The position numbers and the translations under genes were made by a program. Under the pieces are notes generated by a model. That model was given only the letters and a program-made list of their open reading frames with translations. It ran no database searches and had not been told where the DNA came from. This document shows positions 1 to 7,821 of a stretch of 50,540 bases of DNA, in pieces. The DNA is from an uncultured Methanomicrobiales archaeon (lineage in GTDB: Archaea > Halobacteriota > Methanomicrobia > Methanomicrobiales > Methanospirillaceae). How positions within the stretch are numbered: position 1 is the first letter of the stretch; each line of letters begins with the position of its first letter. Location: positions 1 through 50,540 of the forward strand of contig CAIKOD010000078.1 in NCBI GenBank assembly GCA_903828975.1, read 5' to 3'.

Positions 1-40
1 ATCTCCCAGTGACATCATTCGTGTGCCAAGGGGAGGTACC

Positions 41-1705
41 ATGAACGACATATCAGTCCTGATCGGAGGAAAAGCCGGGGACGGAATCAACAGTGCAGGT
101 CTTACGATTGCCCACCTGTTCAACCATCTCGGTTACCGGGTGTATATGTATTTTGATTACCCCTCCCTCATCAAGGGAGGCCATAATTTTGCTATCGTAA
201 GGGCATCTGAACATAAAATCGGGGCGCACCGTGAGACTGCTGACTTTCTTCTCGCATTGAATAATGATACCATTGACGTTCATACCGGCATGATGCGGCC
301 GGACACTGAGATCATATATGATGCTGGTAATGCTACGAGGGCAACCGGCACTCCCGTTCCTGTCAGTGGGATCCTCAATGAAGAAAGTGCACCACTGATT
401 ATGGGCAACTCAGCAATCATCGGTGCTTTTGCAAAAGCAGCTGGGATACAATGGGACGTAATCGAAGAGGTCTTCAGCCGGCACCTGCCCAAGGAGACGG
501 CAAAAAATCTATCTGTAGCACGAAAGGCCTATGATGTGGCACAAACAAAACGGGTTGTACCTGTTATCGGACCAGGTCATCTGCCAGTCATCACCGGAAA
601 CGAGGCGATGGGCCTCGGTCTTATCCATGGTGGCCTGGACGCCTACATCTCCTACCCCATGACACCGACTTCCAACCTCCTGCATTTCCTCGCAGAACAG
701 GCTCCGCATCTACCCATCACGGTAGTCCACCCGGAAAATGAGATTGGGGTGATTATCATGGCGCTCGGTTTTGCATATGCCGGTAAGAAAGCTGCGGTTG
801 GAACATCAGGGGGTGGGTTCTGCCTGATGACCGAAGGGCTCTCGTTTGCGGGCCAGGCTGAGATCCCTGTGGTCATTGTTATGGGGCAGCGGACAGGACC
901 TAGTACCGGCCTTCCCACCTATACCGGCCAGTCCGAGCTCCATTTCGTTCTGCATGCAGGACAGGGGGAGTTTCCGCGTCTCATTGTCGCTCCCGGGGAT
1001 GCCGAGGAGTCATATGTGTGGGCCTCTCTCGCTATGCAACTTGCATGGAAATACCAAATTCCTGCCATTATTCTCGGTGATAAGACGCTAAATGAAGGTA
1101 CCTACAGCTTCGACCGGAAAGAACTGGGAGAATTCCACCCCGATCCAGAAATTTCCGGCGAAGGGCTGGTAACCGGTCCGGCGTATGGGCGCTACAGGCT
1201 GACCGGGTCCGGGGTCTCCCCGCCTGCTTTTCCCGGGACACCCGACACGGTTGTCAAGATAACCAGCTATACCCATGATGAGACCGGCCTCTCTACCGAA
1301 GATGCGGGGATTTCCATGATTATGGCAGAAAAGAGGATGAAAAAGGGGGCACGGTTGTTGGAAGAAATAGACCGTCTCGGGGCGGTGAGGACGTATGGGG
1401 ACAGGAGCAGCCCGGTGGCCCTCCTTGCGTGGGGTTCTAATAAAGGTGTGGCCTGCGAGGTCGCAGGGCTCCTTGGCATTCGTGTTGTTCAACCAATAGT
1501 ACTTTCTCCGTTCCCGCTCCGGCAGATGAAAGAGGCTCTTTCCGGTGTAAAGCGGCTGGTGTCTGTCGAGGATAACATGGACGGACAACTGGGCTCCCTC
1601 CTTGCAAGCCGTGGCATTACCGTGGACAACCAGGTGCTGAAATATGACGGGAGACCGTTTTCGGTCGGGGAACTTCGTGGCAGGGTCATGGAGGTGTTGA
1701 AATGA
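41..1705 (+). CDS. korA: 2-oxoacid:ferredoxin oxidoreductase, fused gamma-alpha subunit
   Basis: Large subunit of an oxidoreductase that reversibly converts a 2-oxoacid plus CoA to an acyl-CoA, CO2 and reduced ferredoxin. Residues 1 to about 175 form the gamma domain (glycine-rich GGKAGDG near the N terminus). From about residue 183 comes the alpha pyrimidine-binding fold with SYPMTPTSN, HPENEIG and GTSGGGF. The first in-frame start is GTG at 23, but ATG 41 has a GGGAGG ribosome site at 31-36 and gives the usual N terminus, so 41 is chosen. The stop overlaps the beta-subunit start by 4 bp (ATGA), so the two are co-translated. Fused gamma-alpha subunits are common in archaea and anaerobes. The substrate cannot be read from the sequence; 2-oxoglutarate or a broad 2-oxoacid is the best guess, so the symbol is provisional. 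Confidence 0.9.
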   Translation: MNDISVLIGGKAGDGINSAGLTIAHLFNHLGYRVYMYFDYPSLIKGGHNFAIVRASEHKIGAHRETADFLLALNNDTIDVHTGMMRPDTEIIYDAGNATRATGTPVPVSGILNEESAPLIMGNSAIIGAFAKAAGIQWDVIEEVFSRHLPKETAKNLSVARKAYDVAQTKRVVPVIGPGHLPVITGNEAMGLGLIHGGLDAYISYPMTPTSNLLHFLAEQAPHLPITVVHPENEIGVIIMALGFAYAGKKAAVGTSGGGFCLMTEGLSFAGQAEIPVVIVMGQRTGPSTGLPTYTGQSELHFVLHAGQGEFPRLIVAPGDAEESYVWASLAMQLAWKYQIPAIILGDKTLNEGTYSFDRKELGEFHPDPEISGEGLVTGPAYGRYRLTGSGVSPPAFPGTPDTVVKITSYTHDETGLSTEDAGISMIMAEKRMKKGARLLEEIDRLGAVRTYGDRSSPVALLAWGSNKGVACEVAGLLGIRVVQPIVLSPFPLRQMKEALSGVKRLVSVEDNMDGQLGSLLASRGITVDNQVLKYDGRPFSVGELRGRVMEVLK

Positions 1706-2553
1706 TCGGGCGTAACCTGATAACCCCTGCCAAAAACACCTGGTGCCCTGGATGTGGCAACTTCTCACTCCAGTTTGCATTGAAGTCCGTGCTTGGGGAA
1801 CTTGAACAGTCCGGGACGTCCCTTGATGATGTTGTCCTTGTGACCGGGATTGGCTGCCATGCGAAGATGGCCGATTACCTGAACTTAAACAGTATTTATT
1901 CCATCCACGGGCGGACGATCCCGGCTGCAATCGGGATTAAACTGGCAAACCCGCGGCTGAAGGTCATATGCTGTGCCGGGGACGGGGACTGCTATGCAGA
2001 AGGTCTTGACCACCTCATATTTGCTGCGAAACGGAATGCCGATATCACCGTGATTATCCATAATAACCGGGTATACGGGCTTACAACCGGCCAGTATACG
2101 CCAACCTCCCCGTTAGGGTTCCGGGGGCGTTCAACGCCCGGCGGCACAACAGAACTTCCGATAAACCCCCTCGAGCTGATGCTCGCAAGTGGTGCGACGT
2201 TCGTTGCGCGTGGGTACACGAGGAAGATGGAACAATTGCGGTCCCTGGTGAAACAGGGGCTGTTGCACCGTGGTTTCTCTTTCATTGATGTCCTCCAGAT
2301 TTGCGCGACCTACAACAACATGACCGATTATTACCATGAGCACGTCTATGACCTGAAGGACCACGATATTTCCGGGTTTGAAACGGCATTTCGAAAGGCG
2401 CGGGAATGGGATTATAATAGTGACGCCAGGATCGCCCTGGGACTGTTCTACCAGCAGGTGATGCCTACCTACGAGGACCGGGTTTTTGCCCACCCGCCTG
2501 ACAACATTGACAGCCAGAAGAGAATTGAGGAAATCCTGCAGGAAAAAATGTAG
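1702..2553 (+). CDS. korB: 2-oxoacid:ferredoxin oxidoreductase, beta subunit
   Basis: Beta subunit that carries the thiamine diphosphate and partners with the fused subunit just upstream (4-bp ATGA overlap). The N terminus has CPGCG at residues 15-19, typical of Kor/Vor beta subunits. GIGCH follows, and the ThDP/Mg motif GDGDCYAEG is near residue 93 with HNN about 20 residues on. The length of 283 aa is normal. No polyferredoxin (delta) gene follows, so a two-subunit enzyme using free ferredoxin is likely, unless a delta gene lies before the window. No strong terminator hairpin is seen after the stop; repeat element A begins 31 bp downstream. Confidence 0.9.
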   Translation: MIGRNLITPAKNTWCPGCGNFSLQFALKSVLGELEQSGTSLDDVVLVTGIGCHAKMADYLNLNSIYSIHGRTIPAAIGIKLANPRLKVICCAGDGDCYAEGLDHLIFAAKRNADITVIIHNNRVYGLTTGQYTPTSPLGFRGRSTPGGTTELPINPLELMLASGATFVARGYTRKMEQLRSLVKQGLLHRGFSFIDVLQICATYNNMTDYYHEHVYDLKDHDISGFETAFRKAREWDYNSDARIALGLFYQQVMPTYEDRVFAHPPDNIDSQKRIEEILQEKM

Positions 2554-2583
2554 ACCGGGCCATTCCGGCAGTTCTTATTTTTC

Positions 2584-2977
2584 GGCTCTGTTGACATCAT
2601 CTCAAATCTATCTGTAGATCCGGTTATTCCCGCTCTGTTGAAAAGTTATATTAGGCACCCGGAATCCTGATTATTCTGAAATTTATCTCCGCTCCCGGGG
2701 CTCATGCCCCGCCGCTGTGGCGCCCCGGTTGGGATAGAGAATAATCTCCAAATCTCTGAAATTATCTTGAATGCCACAATTAAACCCTGAAAATGGATAT
2801 CTTATAGGAGGTGGGACTGGGGGGTGAAACCCCCTCCTGTCAACGTATCCCCTCTTTTTTAAATATGCAGGCTTTCCCATGAACATGCGTGAACGAACCC
2901 CAAAATGAAATGATTATGAAAGGGCATTCTCATGGTTGGGGTATGAACTTCCTGTTCATGTCTGTTTCAACAAAGCC
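2584..2977 (+). mobile_element. MITE-like element, copy A (long form, 394 bp)
   Basis: Left end GGCTCTGTTGACAT and right end TTTCAACAAAGCC form terminal inverted repeats. The 8-bp flanks TATTTTTC (2576-2583) and CGTTTTTC (2978-2985) match at 6 of 8 positions, consistent with a decayed target duplication. The shared core runs 2691-2838: a GC-rich hairpin beginning CCCGGGGCTC, then the GGGGGT-GAA-ACCCCC hairpin, then a T-tract at 2855-2860. A second module (about 2870-2977) ends in the small hairpin ATGAAC-TTCCT-GTTCAT. An extra internal end-like sequence, CTCTGTTGAAAAG, near 2633 suggests a nested or recombined history. No open reading frame is conserved with other copies. Confidence 0.75.
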
Positions 2978-3163
2978 CGTTTTTCAACTTTTCCCGAAGA
3001 ACTGCCCGGTTACGTCACACCTGATCCTCCCTGGCAATCCGGCATATGACAGGGTGTCCTGCCTGAAGACTTCATTATCAGGGGCCGGGGCACCCGGTTA
3101 AGGTACTACAGTTATAGATGCGAATGCAATTACTACATAGGAAATGAACGCTGGAAACCCCGA

Positions 3164-3763
3164 ATGACCGATCCTCTCACCCTGACTCCATTTTTTGCAT
3201 GGGTTGTACTTCCCCTGCTGATTTTTTTAGCCCGTATATGCGACGTGACGCTTGGCACAATCCGGGTCATTTTTATTTCAAAGGGGTTCAAATACATTGC
3301 TCCTGTTATCGGGTTTTTCGAGGTGATCATCTGGCTCCTTGCCATTGGACAGGTGATGAATAATGTTACAAATGTCGCTTCGTATATTGCCTATGGGGCT
3401 GGTTTTGCAACCGGTACTTTTGTTGGAATGGCAATTGAGGAAAAACTATCACTTGGTACTGTAATTGTACGGGTGATTACAAACCAGGAAGCAAATGACC
3501 TGGTCGAATGGTTACGTGCCAATGATTACGGTGTAACGGTAATTGGTGCGATGGGATCCACCGGTCCGGTGCAGGTCCTCTTCATGGTGATCAAAAGGCA
3601 GGACCTTGGCAGGGTGACCGGGATTATCAGGCAGTTCCAGCCTAATGCGTTCTATTCAATAGAGGACGTAAAATCCGCTGCAGAGGGTGTGTTCCCGGAT
3701 AAGAAATCCAAATATCTTATGAGTTACCAGGATATGCTGAAATTTTTCCGTAAGGACAAGTAA
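3164..3763 (+). CDS. UPF0316 (DUF5698/DUF2179) membrane protein
   Basis: Small integral membrane protein of unknown function. Roughly residues 8-95 hold three hydrophobic segments with the family-like stretch ARICDVTLGTIRVIF. Residues about 105-190 form a soluble DUF2179 domain, a PII/ACT-like ferredoxin fold known in YitT/YebE-type proteins and often suspected to bind a small ligand. The length of 199 aa fits the family. ATG 3164 is the only start that keeps the first membrane helix; an ATG 20 bp upstream (3144) runs into a stop overlapping this start. It stands alone between elements A and B, so context gives no role. Confidence 0.8.
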   Translation: MTDPLTLTPFFAWVVLPLLIFLARICDVTLGTIRVIFISKGFKYIAPVIGFFEVIIWLLAIGQVMNNVTNVASYIAYGAGFATGTFVGMAIEEKLSLGTVIVRVITNQEANDLVEWLRANDYGVTVIGAMGSTGPVQVLFMVIKRQDLGRVTGIIRQFQPNAFYSIEDVKSAAEGVFPDKKSKYLMSYQDMLKFFRKDK

Positions 3764-3868
3764 TAACCCTCTAATTACCCTGGAAATTGCCGGCTATTCC
3801 TTCCTGTCCCATCCTGTAATTGCAGATGTCCCCCTTGTTCATGACCCCGTTTCGTGTTGAAAAAAGGT

Positions 3869-4131
3869 GGCTCTTTAGAAATGCTCTGATAGGTCCTTAC
3901 CATTTCGGACTATTCCTTAATTTTCCAACGCTTCCGGGGCTCGTGCCCCGCCGCTGTGGCGACCCCGGTTGGGATAGAGACTACTCCCAGAAACTCTCAA
4001 TTTAATCGTTTTTTAGTAAACCCTGCCCAACGGGTATCTTGTTAGGGGTGGGGCAGGGAGGGGGTGAAACCCCCTCCTGTCTATGCAGTTTTGTTAACTT
4101 TTTTTATGATCCACAGGATTTCCACATAGTA
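3869..4131 (+). mobile_element. MITE-like element, copy B (short form, 263 bp)
   Basis: Starts GGCTCTTTAGAAATGC and ends TTTCCACATAGTA, both decayed versions of the family ends. The flanks AAAAAGGT and AAAAATTC agree at 5 of 8 positions, which is weak because they are A-rich. The core holds three helices: the GC-rich hairpin at about 3931-3967, a perfect 8-bp pairing CCCTGCCC (4021-4028) with GGGCAGGG (4051-4058), and a perfect 9-bp hairpin GGAGGGGGT-GAA-ACCCCCTCC (4057-4077). A run of seven Ts follows at 4099-4105. The last two helices share two bases. It lies between two converging genes. Confidence 0.7.
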
Positions 4132-4145
4132 AAAAATTCGGTGTG

Positions 4146-5732
4146 TTATGAAACCCTTGTCTGAGCCTGCTCCCTGACAAAGGAGAGGAGATAATAGGGG
4201 CCCCCTGAGCCCCTGCCGGTTGAACCACTTGCGTTCCAGCCGGTAAATGACTGGGAACCAGGCCATGCACCGGTTGTTGCACCCCCGGCACGGTTGGTAT
4301 ACGCTACACCTGCCCGTACATGACTGAAAAAATAGTCCATTTCACCCGTGTCTTCCGAGAAGATTCCTGCGGTAAGGCCGAAGTCTGTCTGGTTTGCGTA
4401 TTCAACCGCTTCCTGCAAGGTATTGTATGTTGTCACGATAAGGATAGGGACAAATAATTCGTTTTTCATGAGTGGGTGGCCCTGCGGGAGTCCGTTAACC
4501 ACGGTTGGTGTGATATAGAGTCCTTTTCCATATGAGGGATCGGTCAGGACCTCACCACCCGTCTCGATGGTCCCGCCTTCTGCGATAACCTGCCTGACCG
4601 CCGCGGTGAATGTATCCACCGCCTTGTGGTCAATTAATGGCCCAAAAAACGTATCTCTCTCCCGCGGGTCACCGACAATGATTGACCCTACCCTCTGTTT
4701 CAGCTGCTCCATGAAGGAGGAATAGACCTCCTCCTGCACGTACACCCGCGAGGTCGCACTGCATTTCTGGCCGGCATATCCAAATGCTGAACGCACAACT
4801 CCTTCCACCGCTTTCGTTAGATCTGCCTTTCCGGAGACGATCACGGGGTTCTTACCCCCCATCTCAATAACAAGGGGTTTTGGGTACCGCTGCCCCTGCG
4901 TGAACTCCCTCCAGATCCATATACCGGTGTTTTTCGAGCCGGTGAACGCGATCCCGTCAATATCCCCGTGCGAGACAACAGTTTTTCCAAACGGTCCCCC
5001 CGGACCTGTGACCAGGTTCAGGACACCATCGGGCACACCTCCTGAAATGAACGCTTCGTAGAGTTTTATCCCTGATAATGGTGCCTCGCTGGTCGGTTTG
5101 AATACTATGGTATTGCCGGTAAGCAAAGCCCCTGTACACATTCCTGCTGCAAGCGCTATCGGAAAATTGAACGGCGAAATCACCGCCCAGACCCCTTAGG
5201 GCTTCATGACGGAGGTGGCGTGTTCACCGGTGAGTGGTGCCTCCATAGGGAGCATATACCCTTCTGCTCTTTCATAGACTGTACAATAATACCGGAGGAG
5301 GTCTATGGTTTCGAAAACCTCGGCCAGGGCCTCGTTACGTGTTTTTCCTACTTCCCATGTGAGAAGTGCAGCCAGGTCAGACGCCTGTGATTCTACATGG
5401 TCGGCTGCAAGCCTGATTATGCGGGTACGTTCTTTCCAGCCGGCCCGGCTCCATTCCGGGAATGCCATTTTTGCCGCATGAATCGCTTTCTCTGTATCTT
5501 CACTGTCCCCTGCCTGGAAGGAACCGATCAGGGTCTCCCCGTCTATCGGTGAATAGACCTGGAATTCCGGTCTTCCCTCGACCCTGCTACCACCGATATA
5601 CAGTGGGTGGTGTTGCCCCAATTCCCTTCCGACCCGTTTCAGTGCGCTTTCGTAAGCCGGGTGGACCTGTTCATCTTCGGCAAGTGTCATGTAGGTGATC
5701 TTTTTTGGATCTTCTGTCATGTTCAGCTCCAT
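4146..5732 (-). pseudogene. aldehyde dehydrogenase (pyrroline-5-carboxylate dehydrogenase-like), interrupted by in-frame TAA
   Basis: One NAD(P)-dependent aldehyde dehydrogenase read in a single frame but split by a TAA at 5198-5196. The 178 residues before the stop end in VMKP; the frame continues GVWAVISPFNFP, the family's conserved loop. Family members usually have an aromatic or aliphatic residue at the stop (KPYGVW), so a single change TAT/TAC to TAA explains it. Everything else looks intact: the glutamate motif EMGGKN, the catalytic cysteine in GQKCSA and a normal C terminus give about 528 residues. TAA is not the codon for pyrrolysine or selenocysteine, so programmed recoding is unlikely. 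A GTG at 5183 could in principle restart a fragment lacking the N-terminal half. Best read as a recent pseudogene or a sequencing error. Confidence 0.8.
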
Positions 5733-6239
5733 TATACCCGGGTAACGGTTTGGTTTCGTCCGGTAGTTCGCCTAACCAGTACCCTGTGTGTCGGCCATGC
5801 CTGCAGGAATGTTATCAGAGTGCCGGATTAGTCTGCCCGTTTTATCTTTTCCGGTAACGGTTTGTTGTGCCCCTCTCATGTTTATTGTTCCGTTGGTGTG
5901 GTGTCCATCATAATAGTCAAAAATGTCCGTGTGAATATTCACCGTTTCGCTATGGAAATTGCATCGATGTTATTCCCACTCCGGTAGCGATTCCATTGTA
6001 AAACCCCTTGATTACGGGGGTTCTATGCCTTCCGGGGGACTGGCGTCATTCCTGCTACATATAACGCCTCTGTTGCCTGAACGGTAATTAAAAGGTTCTT
6101 TTCACATATACAGTGATTAAAAAATCAGAAATAATTGAAAATGAGCCGTGATTAATTGACACCCTTTGATTCCGGTATCATGGTTTTTCAGTTAAATTGT
6201 CCCGTGTACAAACAAAGGTACCGGGTCCCTTATTTCTAT
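5733..6239. other. 507-bp intergenic region without a recognisable gene
   Basis: No open frame here has a ribosome site or recognisable product. The one notable item is a perfect 12-bp direct repeat GGTAACGGTTTG at 5741-5752 and 5853-5864, 112 bp apart. The first copy lies 9 bp before the aldehyde dehydrogenase start. The region from about 6060 to 6240 is AT-rich and lies beyond the 3' end of the HAD gene. Confidence 0.5.
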
Positions 6240-6953
6240 TCAGGATGGTTGTAGGAACAGGGGATAGAGCAGCCCGGGGAGGTCAAGAATCGTATTAAGT
6301 ATATATTCTGCGGGAACTTCGCCACGTGTATCAGCTAAACGATCGCCATACCGTGCATAAAATGTCTGCATCCCGACCTCACGGGCGGGTACCAGGTCAC
6401 GGTGCGGGCTGTCACCAATCATCGCCGTCACAGAACTTTCGCTGCCAAGTTTCCTGAGTGCGAGCCGGAATGGTGCGGTATCGGGTTTTTTTCTCCCTGT
6501 CATCTCGTAGGTGATGATATGGTCAAATGCACCGAAAAGACCGGCTTTCTCTAAGCGGCGTCTTGCATGGTACATATCTGCGTCAGTGACCAGTCCGAGG
6601 GGAACCCATTTTTCCCGGATTTCAAGGACTACTTCAGTAACCCCTGGATATGCGCTGATATTGTTCAGCTTCTCCTGCTCGTACAGGCTGCAGACCTCAT
6701 AATACCTTGGAATTGTAAAAATATCCCTGTCAAGGAGGTAGTCACGGATGTTCCGCCAGTCCTCGAATCCCCAGTCCGGCCTGAGAAAATAACCAAAGAG
6801 GTCCTGGCCATCCTCCCTCCCAAGGTACTCTGATGCGGTGTCACAGGCTGCCATCTTTGCACCAACAAGGTCAAAAAGGGTATTATCCATGTCAAAGATT
6901 ACGGCCCTGACTCCCTCGCGCGTCCGGTTGACAGGGGTATAGTCATCCACCAT
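6240..6953 (-). CDS. HAD-superfamily hydrolase
   Basis: Probable small-molecule phosphatase of the haloacid dehalogenase superfamily. All four catalytic motifs are present: DMDNT with nucleophile Asp21 and Asp23, Thr123 in LVTDA, a lysine in GRKKPDT (about 155), and the acidic motif IGDSPHRD (about 179-186). The cap between residues 30 and 110 is helical, as in subfamily IA. The 237 aa length is normal. The start has an AGGAT-like ribosome site about 7 bp upstream. Members act on phosphoglycolate, sugar phosphates or nucleotides; the substrate cannot be told. It is monocistronic, with the lipoprotein gene upstream on the same strand separated by a U-tract terminator. Confidence 0.85.
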   Translation of the reverse strand: MVDDYTPVNRTREGVRAVIFDMDNTLFDLVGAKMAACDTASEYLGREDGQDLFGYFLRPDWGFEDWRNIRDYLLDRDIFTIPRYYEVCSLYEQEKLNNISAYPGVTEVVLEIREKWVPLGLVTDADMYHARRRLEKAGLFGAFDHIITYEMTGRKKPDTAPFRLALRKLGSESSVTAMIGDSPHRDLVPAREVGMQTFYARYGDRLADTRGEVPAEYILNTILDLPGLLYPLFLQPS

Positions 6954-7061
6954 TTGGTTATCCTGCCTTAGAATATCAACTCAAACCAATGTAATTGATT
7001 CCATTGTGCCACGATAGTGAACGAATAAAAAAACAGGGGAATACCATTACGAGTAGCATAA

Positions 7062-7080
7062 CTCTCCGAAAAAAAGAGTG
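7062..7080 (-). terminator. U-tract terminator after the lipoprotein gene
   Basis: On the minus strand a run of seven Ts (7075-7069) lies about 18 bp past the stop at 7093, bracketed by a short CTCT/AGAG pairing. Archaeal termination relies mainly on such T-tracts. Confidence 0.5.
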
Positions 7081-7092
7081 GTGGTGTCCCGG

Positions 7093-7659
7093 TTACGTGA
7101 GTTTTTTCATCCTGACGATATTGACCGGAAGGCCCCACTGTGAAATCGTTATCACATCCGGGTTCCCTTTCGCGGTGAACGAGACAACTATTCCGTCCTG
7201 TGAAAACTCGCTGTCGAGGTCAAGGGGTAAGTACTGCACAACACCTGATTTTCCCCCGGTATCAACAATAATCCCATAAAAACCTCCTTCTGTGGTGATA
7301 CAAGTCATGTTGCCTACACCATAGATATACCCGCTATCGCCTGGGATTTGCCGCATCAGGACGAGATCAACCGGAATCCCTGTCTGGATCGGGTAATAGG
7401 GATTAGGAGTTGTGCGCCCTGAAAATGCGACCCTGTCACCGTTTTTGAAATGATCATGCGGGAACGGGGACGGGATATACACAAGCCCGTCATCGGCGGT
7501 GATTTTTAATGAAGACCCGAACATATCAGGGAGATTTAAAACTCCGGTATCGTCCACGGTCGTCCGTTCTGCCACCATAGTATTCGTACAACCTGTAACG
7601 ATGCTAAAAATCGCAAGAATAACAACGAGCAGGAGAGCATGTACGTGGTGCTTTTTCAT
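7093..7659 (-). CDS. predicted lipoprotein of unknown function
   Basis: A 188-residue exported protein. The frame is open further upstream (to 7776), but the methionine at 7659 begins a classic lipoprotein signal: MKKHH, a hydrophobic stretch of about 17 residues, then VTGC as lipobox with Cys23. That start also fits the TATA box at 7711-7719. The mature part is beta-rich, with ITADDGLVYIPSPFP and repeated short hydrophobic strands, as in small OB- or beta-sandwich lipoproteins of methanogens. No catalytic motif is recognised. It is transcribed divergently from the metallo-beta-lactamase/rhodanese gene, sharing a 160-bp promoter region. Confidence 0.7.
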   Translation of the reverse strand: MKKHHVHALLLVVILAIFSIVTGCTNTMVAERTTVDDTGVLNLPDMFGSSLKITADDGLVYIPSPFPHDHFKNGDRVAFSGRTTPNPYYPIQTGIPVDLVLMRQIPGDSGYIYGVGNMTCITTEGGFYGIIVDTGGKSGVVQYLPLDLDSEFSQDGIVVSFTAKGNPDVITISQWGLPVNIVRMKKLT

Positions 7660-7710
7660 AGCTTGGACTTTTAACAACACTAAAATAAGTATCTTCCTGC
7701 CTGCTATGGC

Positions 7711-7719
7711 AATATATAG
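7711..7719 (-). promoter_or_regulatory. TATA box for the lipoprotein gene
   Basis: The minus strand reads ACTATATATT here, 52-60 bp before the chosen start at 7659. Transcription would begin near 7687 and leave a leader of under 30 nt. This supports 7659 over the longer frame. Confidence 0.45.
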
Positions 7720-7778
7720 TCCTGGTACGGGTCTCGACAAAATTGTGTGGGTACCTTGGTTGACCGTACTGTCCACAA

Positions 7779-7786
7779 CTTTTATA
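7779..7786 (+). promoter_or_regulatory. TATA box for the metallo-beta-lactamase/rhodanese gene
   Basis: CTTTTATA centred about 40 bp before the ATG at 7822. Expected transcription start is near 7810, just ahead of the purine-rich ribosome site AGAGGACGAAGGG. Confidence 0.5.
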
Positions 7787-7821
7787 CCCGGTTATCCTAA
7801 AGGAAAAAAGAGGACGAAGGG

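Noticed and set aside
1088-1930. 280-codon minus-strand frame opposite the oxidoreductase genes
   Set aside because: It is a shadow of the strongly supported plus-strand genes, with no motif and no ribosome site.
2683-2886. Open frame on the minus strand across element A
   Set aside because: It only reads through the hairpins of the repeat, has no ribosome site, and is not conserved in other copies.
5196-5198. Programmed recoding (pyrrolysine or selenocysteine) at the aldehyde dehydrogenase stop
   Set aside because: The codon is TAA. Pyrrolysine uses TAG and selenocysteine TGA, and no adjacent stem-loop is evident. A nonsense mutation is simpler.
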